A stretch of DNA of 64,000 nucleotides. Source: Streptomyces sp. A012304 (GTDB lineage Bacteria > Actinomycetota > Actinomycetes > Streptomycetales > Streptomycetaceae). This document shows positions 31,533 to 38,720 of this stretch, in pieces (the stretch's first letter is position 1; every line of letters starts with the position of its first letter). Made by a program: the position numbers and the translations under genes. The notes under the pieces were generated by a model. It searched no databases. It worked only from the letters and a program-made list of their open reading frames with translations, and was not told the origin of the DNA. Location: the NCBI RefSeq assembly GCF_026008495.1, contig NZ_BQUN01000228.1:193492-257491 (forward strand). The letters run 5' to 3'.

Positions 31533-33010
31533 CCGACACTGCCATCCCGCACCCGCCGCGACCCCGGCCGACCGAGTCCCCGCAAGGGCCGCCTCCAGGA
31601 CCGCCGAACCGCGGCAGCCGTCGTCCACGTATCCGCGTCGCCGTCACCGCGGCCCTGCTTGCCGCACTCACGGCAACAGTCGTCGACACGCTCCGCGCGG
31701 GGGACAACGTGAGCGACCCCGGCCGGCTGCTGGCCGGTTACGCCGTCGCCTGGACCCTGTTCGCCGCGGCTGCCTGGACGGTCCGCAAGATTCCGGCCCG
31801 CGCCGCGACCGGTCTTGTACTGGCCGGGTCGGCCGCCATCGCGCTGGCCGCGCTCGCCACCCCACCTCGCACCAGCAACGACATGTTCCGCTACGCCTGG
31901 GACGGCCGGGTCCAGGCCGCCGGCATCTCCCCTTACGCCCATCCGCCCGCTGCCCCTGAACTCGACCACCTGCGCGACGACTGGCTCTTCCCCCGCGATG
32001 GCGCCTGCGAGGACTGGGGGGTGACCCGGATGGCCAGCGGCCTGTGCGTCCGCATCAACCGCCCCACCGTCCCGACCATCTACCCACCCGTCGCCGAGGG
32101 CTGGTACTTCGCCGTGCACGCCGTCTCCCCACCGGACAGCCGCCACAAGCCGCTCCAAGTCGGTGGCGCAGTCCTGGCGTTCGGCACCACAGTCGCCCTC
32201 TTTGCCGTGCTGCGCCGTCGCGGCGATCCCCGGCGGGCACCGGCCCGCGCCGCCCTGTGGGCCTGGTGTCCGGCCGTCCCCTTCGAAGCGGTCAACAACG
32301 CCCACATCGACACCCTCGGCGTTCTGCTCACCGTCCTCGCCCTCGGAACCGCCACCGCCGGCGCCCGCCGCGGCGCGCTGCTGGGCGCAGCCGTCGCCGT
32401 GAAACTCCTGCCCATCCTGGCTCTGCCCGGCGCCCTCTCCGGCCGGCGCAGTCCGAAAGGCATCGCGCGCCTGCTCTCTGCTGTCCTGGCCGCGATCGCG
32501 CTCGCCTACCTGCCCTACGTAGCCGCCTCCGGCGCCGGCGTCCTCGGCTACCTGCCCGGATACCTCCACGAGGAGGGCTACGAACCAGGCCATGTACGAC
32601 GCTTCGCCCTGCTGCGGTTGCTGGTGCCGGATGCCGCCGCCGGAATGGCCGTGGTTGTGCTCCTCGCACTGATCGCCCTCCACGTCTTTCTCCGCGGCGA
32701 CCCCGCGCGCCCCTGGCGAGGCGCCCTGCTGCTGACCGGCACGACTCTGCTGCTGGTCTCGCCCAGCTACCCGTGGTACTCACTGCTCGTCGTCGCTCTC
32801 GTCGCCCTGGACGGCCGCTGGGAATGGCTGACCGTCACCCTCGCCGGCACCGTCCTGTATCTCGCGGGACGCCTGCTGCCCGGCTTTCCCCTTCAGGCTT
32901 GGGCCTACGGCGCCGCCGCTCTGGCCGTTCTCCTTGGCGCCTGCCTGCGCTCCGAGCGGACACGCCGGATGGTGCGGCGCCGACGCGAGCGGCTGCCGAT
33001 CGCCGCCTGA
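31529..33010 (+). CDS. GT87-type polytopic membrane glycosyltransferase (polyprenol-phosphate-sugar dependent)
   Basis: 493 residues. About 10 to 11 transmembrane helices. The luminal loop after the second helix begins with SNDMFRYAWDGRVQAAGISPY, where the Asp/Asp-Arg residues match the catalytic motif region of the DUF2029/PimE-like GT87 mannosyltransferases that take a sugar from polyprenol phosphate; YPPVAEGWY and AVKLLPILALPG follow as in this family. Its natural partner would be a GT2 polyprenol-phosphate-sugar synthase, which is present at the head of the operon. Last gene of the operon. The final 30 residues are Arg-rich and cytoplasmic. Confidence 0.85.
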   Translation: MTDTAIPHPPRPRPTESPQGPPPGPPNRGSRRPRIRVAVTAALLAALTATVVDTLRAGDNVSDPGRLLAGYAVAWTLFAAAAWTVRKIPARAATGLVLAGSAAIALAALATPPRTSNDMFRYAWDGRVQAAGISPYAHPPAAPELDHLRDDWLFPRDGACEDWGVTRMASGLCVRINRPTVPTIYPPVAEGWYFAVHAVSPPDSRHKPLQVGGAVLAFGTTVALFAVLRRRGDPRRAPARAALWAWCPAVPFEAVNNAHIDTLGVLLTVLALGTATAGARRGALLGAAVAVKLLPILALPGALSGRRSPKGIARLLSAVLAAIALAYLPYVAASGAGVLGYLPGYLHEEGYEPGHVRRFALLRLLVPDAAAGMAVVVLLALIALHVFLRGDPARPWRGALLLTGTTLLLVSPSYPWYSLLVVALVALDGRWEWLTVTLAGTVLYLAGRLLPGFPLQAWAYGAAALAVLLGACLRSERTRRMVRRRRERLPIAA

Positions 33011-33169
33011 GGGGGCGCCGCCCACTCCCCCTGCCCGCCGTGACGTCGAGAAGCCGAATCCGAGTTGTTGTCCGATCGCCCGCCTCGCCGCCGCCTGATG
33101 CGATCGAACTGCCTATGGTGTGGCCGCCCAGGTGATCTGTCAGACGGGCGCGTGCCGGGGTTACCGGGG

Positions 33170-33499
33170 TTATTTGGGTGGCAGGCTCGATGCGAAGGTG
33201 CGTCCCTTGTCGATCCACTCGTCGAGGACGTCGTCCTCCGTGAGTGCGGTCCCCTCGACGAGGATCCAGCCGCGCATCGGGCGGCCGGTCATGTCGAAGA
33301 CGCGTGTGCCGGGCCGGGCCAGGGCCGCGTCGGTGTTGTCGGGGCCGACCCGCACCATGAGATCGTCGCCGCTCACGCCCACGGCCATGTTGCCGCGGTG
33401 CAGGAAGGCGATCCCCCCGAACATTCGCTTCTCGGTGACTTCTTGGTCAGCGCTCAGTCGTTGCCTGATCCGTTCTGCCAGTCCCTGGTCGTACGCCAC
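33170..33499 (-). CDS. TfoX N-terminal domain protein
   Basis: 109 residues. The TfoX/Sxy N-domain pattern is clear: VTEKRMFGGIAFLHRGNMAVGV, LMVRVGP, and GRPMRGWILVEG. Stand-alone TfoX_N proteins are common in actinomycetes and have no proven function; in gamma-proteobacteria the domain belongs to a competence regulator. The GTG at 33499 has AGGAGGGA 6-10 bp upstream, so it is well supported. This start lies inside the end of the SRPBCC gene, an overlap of 46 bp. Confidence 0.85.
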   Translation of the reverse strand: MAYDQGLAERIRQRLSADQEVTEKRMFGGIAFLHRGNMAVGVSGDDLMVRVGPDNTDAALARPGTRVFDMTGRPMRGWILVEGTALTEDDVLDEWIDKGRTFASSLPPK

Positions 33500-33957
33500 G
33501 GCGGTCCCTCCTGCTGTCTGCTGAGCCTGTGCTCGAGGTCACGCAGGTCCTTGCCGATGGAGGAGCGGACCTGGCGGGCCAGGACAGGAGCGGCCAGCCG
33601 GTAGAAGCCACCCCCGCCGCCTTGGACGCGGATGCCGGCCAGGGTGCCACGCGGGTCCGGCTCGAAGGTGTACGTGACGTGCATGGGCATCGGGCCGGCC
33701 ACCGAGATCATGTCCAGCAGGCGGGGCGGCTCGTACGCGGCCACGCGCAGGACGTAGTCGATGCGCCGACCGAGGAAGTACGCCGTCCGGGTGACCTCGG
33801 CGCCCACGCCGAAGCCGCCCCCGTCCGCCTTCCGGGTCAGCTCCGCGACGCGGATGCCTTGGGTCCACTCCGGGTCATGGCGCCAGTCCATGGCGTACTC
33901 GGCCACTTGTTCGGGTGGGAGCGGTATCACGCGCTCCGCGGACACGTCGATCGTCAT
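33454..33957 (-). CDS. SRPBCC family lipid/polyketide-cyclase-like protein
   Basis: 167 residues with the START/Bet v1-like pattern: MTIDVSAERVIPLPPEQVAEYAMDWRHDPEWTQGIR, then strands ending VTRTAYFLGRRIDYVLRVAAYEPPRLLDMIS, YTFEPDPRGTLAGIRVQGG and the C-terminal helix LARQVRSSIGKDLRDLEHRLS. Members bind hydrophobic ligands. The ATG at 33957 is chosen over a longer frame to 34284 whose head is not protein-like. Its 3' end overlaps the TfoX-N gene by 46 bp in another frame, unusual for well-spaced genes. Confidence 0.8.
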   Translation of the reverse strand: MTIDVSAERVIPLPPEQVAEYAMDWRHDPEWTQGIRVAELTRKADGGGFGVGAEVTRTAYFLGRRIDYVLRVAAYEPPRLLDMISVAGPMPMHVTYTFEPDPRGTLAGIRVQGGGGGFYRLAAPVLARQVRSSIGKDLRDLEHRLSRQQEGPPWRTTRDWQNGSGND

Positions 33958-34361
33958 GGTGCTGCTGCCTTGTCCTCGGCCGCCCGGGACGCGGGGCCCG
34001 GGTGGTGCCTCCAGGATCCGGGAGGCGGGTGGCCGGCGCACGACGAGCGGTCGGGCACTCCTGGAACCCACCGTGTGCCGGTGCGTCGTGACGGGACAGC
34101 GCGTGATGTCCGCGAGACGCTGCCGCTGGCACCGCCCCTCGCCCCGGTCCGCGCTCTTCCCCGGAGTCCGCCATGGCAGTACCGCCGGCCCCGTCCACCG
34201 AGGACCCGAGCACCGCTGAGCACGACCGGAAGCCCACTGCTCTTGATCCCCGTGGCCGACGGTGTGACGTAAGAATTCCGTCATCAGCTGCGGGGCGCGG
34301 GACTGCCGCTCGGTGCCGTTGAATGGGAGAGCAACGGGAAACTCTCGGAAGGTGAGCGGGG

Positions 34362-34934
34362 ATGGGGCGTGTGCGGAAGGTATTGAGCGGGCCGTTCGTC
34401 ATCGCGGTGCTGGTGGTGGCGGTCGGCGGAGTCGGCTTCGGGCTGTACTGGTTCCAGCCGTGGAAGCTGTGGCAGGACGAGACCGTCCAAGAGGCCCTGC
34501 CCGGGGTCGCGGAGACCTCCGCTCCTCCCGCCGCGGCGCCTTCGGAGGAGCCCTCCGCGCCGCCCTCGCCGGCCACTGGTCCGCAGACGCTGGCGAGTGG
34601 TGAGCTGATCAGTCACGAGCACGCGACCTCGGGCACCGTGAAGCTCGTACGGCTGGCAGACGGCTCCCATGTCGTCCGGCTGGAGAATCTCGACACCAGC
34701 AACGGGCCGGACCTGCGTGTCTGGCTGACCGACGCGCCGGTGAAGCAGGGGAAGGCGGGGTGGCAGGTCTTCGACGACGGGAAGTACGTCAGCCTCGGCA
34801 AGCTGAAGGGCAACAAGGGAAGCCAGAACTACGCCCTGCCTCCTGACGTGAATCCGTCGAGCTACAGCAGCGTGAGTATCTGGTGCGACCGTTTCGACGT
34901 GTCATTCGGCGCCGCCGAGCTCGCCCGAGTCTGA
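34362..34934 (+). CDS. Membrane-anchored DM13-domain protein
   Basis: 190 residues. One N-terminal anchor (SGPFVIAVLVVAVGGVGFGLYWF), a Pro/Ala/Ser-rich spacer (PPAAAPSEEPSAPPSPATGP) and a C-terminal DM13 domain: GELISHEHATSGTVKLVRLADGSHVVRLENLDTSNGPDLRVWL, VSLGKLKGNKGSQNYALP and SVSIWCDRFDVSFGAAEL, with one Cys at the site discussed for electron transfer in this family. It faces outside. Divergent from the SRPBCC/TfoX genes. With the molybdoenzyme and ccdA remnant it adds to the redox flavour of the insertion. Confidence 0.85.
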   Translation: MGRVRKVLSGPFVIAVLVVAVGGVGFGLYWFQPWKLWQDETVQEALPGVAETSAPPAAAPSEEPSAPPSPATGPQTLASGELISHEHATSGTVKLVRLADGSHVVRLENLDTSNGPDLRVWLTDAPVKQGKAGWQVFDDGKYVSLGKLKGNKGSQNYALPPDVNPSSYSSVSIWCDRFDVSFGAAELARV

Positions 34935-35239
34935 CGGCGGTCCATCCATGGCCGGGCCGGGACAGCGTGACGACCACGTCAGGTCCGCTGCCTGTCTGGA
35001 CGCCGCTCGGCATCCCCTGATCGGCTTCCGGAGCCGGCGTCTGGAACGATTCGACGCTGATGCCACTTTGTACGGCGAGTTGACCGCATTGACGCTCGGC
35101 CCGGGGTGATCGCGTTCGTCTTCACGTGAACATGCCCCTTGGCATGTGATCGCTTCGCCGCACCCCGCCGTGAGGAACGCGCCGCAGCGGGGCGCCGAGC
35201 CCGGAGTCGAGGCGGATGACGGTACGCCGGCTCGCCCGA
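34935..35239. other. 305-bp gap without a recognisable gene
   Basis: Between the DM13 gene and the TetR gene. No convincing hairpin, repeat or protein-like frame is seen. Short reverse-strand frames exist but have no start signals or family motifs. Confidence 0.6.
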
Positions 35240-35842
35240 TCAGGCTGCCGGGCGGCTGATCGCGTGGAGGGCGGCGGCCACTGTCTTCCTGAGCCGGCCC
35301 GCGTCCGCCCCGGCGCGGGATCGCAGGTTCACCCCGTGTGCGAGCAGCGCCAGTACCTCGGCCGCAGCAGCAGGATCGGCGCCTGGGGCCAGTTGCTCGT
35401 GTGCCTGGGCGCTGAGGAGTGCCGTGTGCAGCGCGTCGCGCAGGCGCTGGTGCTGCCGGTCGAGGAGGGCCCGTACATCGGGGTCGACGTTCTCGGCGCC
35501 CGCGTGTGCGTTGGAGACCATGCAGCCCCACTGGGCGTACTCGCCCGAGCAGCGCGTCTCGATCAGCCCGGTGAAGAAGTCGGCGACGGCGGGCAGTCCC
35601 CGCTCGTCCTCCGCGAGGCGGTCGAGGACGGGCCGCGAGCGGCTGTCGGCGTAGCGTTCGAGGGCGGTGCGGTAGAGCTGCATCTTGCCGCCGAATGTGG
35701 CGTACAGGCTGGAGCGGTTGAGCCCGGTCGCGTTCACGATGTCCTGGATGCCGGTGGAGGCCACGCCCTGCCGCCAGAAGAGCCGGACCACCGTCTCCAG
35801 GGTCGCGTCCGGATCGAAGTGCTTGATGTCCGGCATGGCCAA
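35240..35842 (-). CDS. TetR/AcrR family transcriptional regulator
   Basis: 200 residues. N-terminal TetR HTH: DPDATLETVVRLFWRQG, VASTGIQDIVNATGLNRSSLYATFGGKMQLYRTALERY. The C-terminal domain is of the TetR_C_16/AcrR-like kind, with Cys in IETRCSGEYAQWGCMVSNAH; two Cys close together could sense electrophiles or oxidants (inference). Two near-identical 24-bp operators lie between it and the divergent peroxiredoxin gene, so it probably represses both. Inside the insertion. Confidence 0.9.
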   Translation of the reverse strand: MAMPDIKHFDPDATLETVVRLFWRQGVASTGIQDIVNATGLNRSSLYATFGGKMQLYRTALERYADSRSRPVLDRLAEDERGLPAVADFFTGLIETRCSGEYAQWGCMVSNAHAGAENVDPDVRALLDRQHQRLRDALHTALLSAQAHEQLAPGADPAAAAEVLALLAHGVNLRSRAGADAGRLRKTVAAALHAISRPAA

Positions 35843-35853
35843 CCAGTCCCGTC

Positions 35854-35877
35854 ATCTTGAAATGGTGATTCCAAGAT
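35854..35877. promoter_or_regulatory. TetR operator O1
   Basis: 24-bp dyad with arms ATCTTGAAA and TTCCAAGAT around 6 bp. It ends 12 bp upstream of the TetR ATG at 35842. Matches O2 at 35917 in 22 of 24 positions. Confidence 0.75.
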
Positions 35878-35916
35878 ACTGCGCGCAGGTGCTGACCGGA
35901 GTCCACTCGAACCGCT

Positions 35917-35940
35917 ATCTTGAAACGGTCATTCCAAGAT
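35917..35940. promoter_or_regulatory. TetR operator O2
   Basis: Second 24-bp dyad with the same arms (ATCTTGAAA, TTCCAAGAT), 63 bp centre-to-centre from O1, about six helical turns. It ends 43 bp before the peroxiredoxin ATG at 35984, so it can cover that promoter. Confidence 0.75.
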
Positions 35941-35983
35941 GCAGGTCCGACATGCCGGAGCAACGATGCAGGAGGAGCACCCG

Positions 35984-36631
35984 ATGAGCCTCAGCGCCGA
36001 ACTGCGTGCCTTCTACGACAGGAGGCAGGAACAGATCCCCGCCGACATCCGAGAGATCATGAACCGGGCCGGCCGGGAACTGGCCGAGTCCGGCCAGGCC
36101 GACCGCGCGCTGACGGTGGGAGCCCAGGCCCCTGGCTTTCGCCTGCCCTCCGCGATCGGACCGACCGTCGCGCTGGACACGCTCCTGGTCGAGGGTCCGG
36201 TGGTGCTGACCTTCTACCGCGGCGCCTGGTGCCCGTACTGCAACATCGCCCTGCGCTCGCTCCAGCAGCACCACGATGCCATTGCCGCGCGCGGCGCCCG
36301 GCTGGCGGCTGTCTCCCCGCAGATCCCCGACGAGTCCCTGTCGCTGACCGAGAAGCATCAGCTGGCCTTCCACGTCCTCAGCGACGTCGGCTCCGACACG
36401 GCCAAGCAATACGGGCTCGCCTTCGACCTGCCCGACGACCTGGCCGCCGTCTACGACAAGCTCGGCTTCGACCTCCAGCGCGTCAACGGCGGCCACGCAC
36501 GCACCCTGCCGCTGCCCGCCACCTACGTCATCGACGGCTCTGGCACCATCCGCTGGGCCTTCGTCGACACCGACTACACCAAGCGCGCCGAACCGGCCGA
36601 CATCCTCACTGCCCTCGACGAACTGCGCTGA
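35984..36631 (+). CDS. AhpC/TSA-type peroxiredoxin-like protein
   Basis: 215 residues. The thioredoxin-fold peroxidatic motif is TFYRGAWCPYCNIALRSLQQ; the pair of Cys (CPYC) is the usual arrangement in this alkyl-hydroperoxide-reductase-like group. A helical N-terminus of about 45 residues precedes it (LRAFYDRRQEQIPADI). The C-terminal part TYVIDGSGTIRWAFVDTDYTKRAEPADIL closes the fold. It reduces peroxides or serves as a thiol-disulfide carrier. ATG at 35984 with GGAGGAGCACCCG upstream is a very good start. Controlled by the divergent TetR, by the operators. Confidence 0.9.
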   Translation: MSLSAELRAFYDRRQEQIPADIREIMNRAGRELAESGQADRALTVGAQAPGFRLPSAIGPTVALDTLLVEGPVVLTFYRGAWCPYCNIALRSLQQHHDAIAARGARLAAVSPQIPDESLSLTEKHQLAFHVLSDVGSDTAKQYGLAFDLPDDLAAVYDKLGFDLQRVNGGHARTLPLPATYVIDGSGTIRWAFVDTDYTKRAEPADILTALDELR

Positions 36632-36633
36632 CC

Positions 36634-36669
36634 GGCCTGGTGCCGCGGGGCCCCCCGCGGCACCAGGCC
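36634..36669. terminator. Strong bidirectional terminator
   Basis: Perfect 17-bp inverted repeat (GGCCTGGTGCCGCGGGG and complement) with two unpaired bases, located between the convergent peroxiredoxin and haloperoxidase stops. Fits termination from both sides. Confidence 0.85.
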
Positions 36670-36686
36670 GCCCTGTCCGGAGCGGG

Positions 36687-38186
36687 TCAGATGGCGAGGG
36701 TGGTGCCGTCGAAGCGGCTGAGGGTGAAGACCGCGTCCTCGAGCGTGGCCTCCTTGGCCTCGCGCAGGAGGCCGATGGCGATCTCCTCGCCCAGCCGGAC
36801 GGCCTGGGTGTAGTCGGTGCGCCAGTGCACGCCGGCCATGTTGCGGCCGGTGGCGATGTTGGCGGCGACCTTGTTGAGTTCGCCGCCGACGGTGAGCCGG
36901 TCGGCGTCCGGGCCGGTGTACGGCTCCAGGGCCGTGCCGTCCGTGGTGGGGACGACCGGGTCCACCAGTATGTGCGACTCGTCGAACCATGCCTTGAGGA
37001 TGGTCACGCATGCCCCGGCGACCGTGGCGTGCCCGGAACCGTACGAGGGATGGGCCGGGCTGCCCTCCGGGAACGCCTGTGGCAGCAGGTAGCTCCCGTG
37101 CTTCTCGAAGACCCGCTTGACGGCGACGGAGTCCAGCACGCCGGAGTCGATCGGGTACTCGCGCTGCCCGCGCAGCTGCTGGTGGACCCGGCCGCCGAAC
37201 TCCTCCGGGCGCAGCCGCCGGTGCACGTACCACTTCTGGAACCACACCGCCTTCAGCGCGCGGGTGGCCACCTCGGTCACCAGCGAGAGGATGTGCGGGC
37301 CGCCGTACGTCCCGAAGCCGATCTGGTTGCGGGAGAAGTGGTACGGATTGCCCGCGTCCACCGGTGCGTTGGTGCCCAGCAGGATGAGCGCGGCATTGAG
37401 GTACGCCTCGTACAGCGCGTCGAAGTGCACATAGTGCGCCAGATCGCGCGGGGTCTGGATGTAGCGCCGGTTGGCGAAGTCCCGCTCCTCCGGCTCGGGT
37501 TCGGAGCCGTTCTGCACCTCCAGCCAGTCGCCCCAGGTGGTCAGATGGTCGACCGGGCGGACCAGGGTGTCCTGCCGCTGGTCGATCAGCAGCGTGCCGT
37601 ACGGGATGTCCTTGAGCAGGAACTGCGACAGGTACGGCCCGGCCATATCGCCCCGGCTGTCCCCGCGGAAGATGGTCTGCGGGGTGACCTGACCGTCCAG
37701 CTTCGGCGCCCGGAAGTCGGCCAGGCCGCTGAGTTCGCCTGCCGCCTCGGCGACCAGCTCGCTCTCGGCGAACCGGGTGAACAGCACATCGCGGCACAGC
37801 GCCATCCAGTACAGTTCGACCGCCTCGGCGGAGTTCTGCGCGCTGTCGATACGCGGCGCGGGCGGCATGGACAACGCCTGAGCGTCCGGGCCCTGCGGGT
37901 CGAAGGCCAGCCCGGCCTGCGGGTTGGTCAGCTTGCGGGTGTCTGCCAGCGGGATCCGCTCGAAGTCCTCGTAGCTGCCCGTGGCCAGCGCCCGGCGCAG
38001 CAGGTGGTACGCGGCCGGGTCGACCTCGCCGAACTTGTTGTGCGGTAACGCCTTCGAGTAGTTGGCGACGAACGGGTGGTCCGTCTCCTCCCCGTTGGCG
38101 GCGTGGACCGGTACGTGGCGCTGGAACTCCGCCTCGGCTGCGCGGACCCGAGCGTCGCGCGCGGCAAAGCGACGATCACTCATCAT
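36687..38186 (-). CDS. Vanadium-dependent haloperoxidase-like protein
   Basis: 499 residues with PAP2/vanadate-site motifs in order: KAVWFQKWYVHRRLRPEEFGG (Lys and Arg ligating vanadate), HPSYGSGHATVAGACVTI with the acid-base His around residue 386, and GRNMAGVHWRTDYTQAVRLG with the Arg and the apical His. The length and motif spacing resemble the algal/bacterial bromoperoxidase-type group rather than acid phosphatases. No signal peptide is seen at the MMSDRR start. It would oxidise halides with H2O2; next to a peroxiredoxin-like gene under TetR control, it may belong to a peroxide response or to natural-product chemistry (inference). Confidence 0.88.
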   Translation of the reverse strand: MMSDRRFAARDARVRAAEAEFQRHVPVHAANGEETDHPFVANYSKALPHNKFGEVDPAAYHLLRRALATGSYEDFERIPLADTRKLTNPQAGLAFDPQGPDAQALSMPPAPRIDSAQNSAEAVELYWMALCRDVLFTRFAESELVAEAAGELSGLADFRAPKLDGQVTPQTIFRGDSRGDMAGPYLSQFLLKDIPYGTLLIDQRQDTLVRPVDHLTTWGDWLEVQNGSEPEPEERDFANRRYIQTPRDLAHYVHFDALYEAYLNAALILLGTNAPVDAGNPYHFSRNQIGFGTYGGPHILSLVTEVATRALKAVWFQKWYVHRRLRPEEFGGRVHQQLRGQREYPIDSGVLDSVAVKRVFEKHGSYLLPQAFPEGSPAHPSYGSGHATVAGACVTILKAWFDESHILVDPVVPTTDGTALEPYTGPDADRLTVGGELNKVAANIATGRNMAGVHWRTDYTQAVRLGEEIAIGLLREAKEATLEDAVFTLSRFDGTTLAI

Positions 38187-38280
38187 GAATACCCCCGTAT
38201 TCCCCCATGAGCTGTGCGTGGCATCGCACTCATCTCATGAGACACCGGACGTCTCCGGATCGTTGCGCCAGACTTGGCAA

Positions 38281-38612
38281 TCAGCGACATCTGCACATAT
38301 GCGAGACGAGATTCCCTGTCAGACGGTGCTCACCGTGGTGACGAGCCAGTAGCGGCCCATCGATGACCGGGTCCTGGGTGGCGGGGGCGCGTTGGACACG
38401 GATCTCGTACCAGCCGTAGTAGGCGACGTACGCGCCGACCAGGAACAGCAGACCGCCGCCGGTGCGGGAGGCGACGGAGCCGAGGCGGCGCAGACGGCCG
38501 ACGCGGGCGGTGCGGGTGAGAGCGACGGAGAGGGCTGCGGTGCCGACGATCAGGCCCATCCCGGCCGCGTATGCCACGAACAGGGCGAGGCCTTCGAGGG
38601 CGGATCCAAGGT
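38281..38612 (-). pseudogene. ccdA: Truncated cytochrome c biogenesis protein (CcdA/DsbD-like), fragment
   Basis: The readable part begins right at the inner 20-bp repeat (38613) and runs SALEGLALFVAYAAGMG, then LIVGTAALSVALTRTARVGRLRRLG, LLFLVGAYVAYYGWYEIRV, then unconserved sequence to the stop. This is the last third of CcdA (final two helices and YYGWYE motif). The first helices with the redox Cys are absent and the C-terminal tail also looks altered. It was cut off exactly where the transposon end begins, so its remaining part was lost. Not functional. Confidence 0.75.
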
Positions 38613-38715
38613 GGTGACAATCGGAATGCCCAAACGGTGACAGGTACCGCGCCCAAGTCCGGGCTCAGCGCCAGCTCACCGACCCACCTAGTGACAACTG
38701 TCTCGCCCAGTCACA
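38613..38715 (-). repeat. Right end of the insertion: three 20-bp repeats including the terminal inverted repeat
   Basis: On the reverse strand: tgggcgagacagttgtcact (38690-38709, within the terminal repeat to 38715), then after 34 bp tgggcgcggtacctgtcacc (38636-38655), then tgggcattccgattgtcacc (38613-38632). Same consensus as the left end, but three copies with unequal spacing, an asymmetry typical of Tn7/Tn552/IS21-like ends. Confidence 0.8.
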
Positions 38716-38720
38716 GCCTC
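38716..38720 (+). repeat. Target-site duplication, right copy
   Basis: GCCTC, identical to 23496-23500, directly outside the right terminal inverted repeat. It includes the first two bases (reverse-complement of the TGA stop) of the small gene at 38719, whose stop codon is thereby kept intact. Confidence 0.8.

Larger units (their letters stand above)
23501..38715. mobile_element. 15.2-kb transposon-like genomic insertion with terminal inverted repeats and 5-bp target duplication
   Basis: The first 26 bp (23501-23526) and the last 26 bp (38690-38715) are inverted copies with one mismatch; they begin TGTGACTGGGCGAGA and end TTGTCACT. Identical GCCTC pentamers lie immediately outside both ends. 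20-bp repeats of the form TGGGCG..(NN)..TGTCAC are stacked inside the ends (two left, three right). TGT/ACA termini, multiple end-binding repeats and a 5-bp duplication are the hallmarks of IstA/TniA/Mu-type DDE transposition. No intact transposase is encoded inside, so the element is non-autonomous or decayed. Cargo is about 16 genes: molybdoenzyme, glycan genes, a two-component system, redox enzymes. Confidence 0.85.

Noticed and set aside
23501..38715. Integrative element of the tRNA-site / tyrosine-integrase type
   Set aside because: No tRNA gene, attachment-site core or integrase is visible, whereas inverted ends with a 5-bp duplication indicate DDE transposition.
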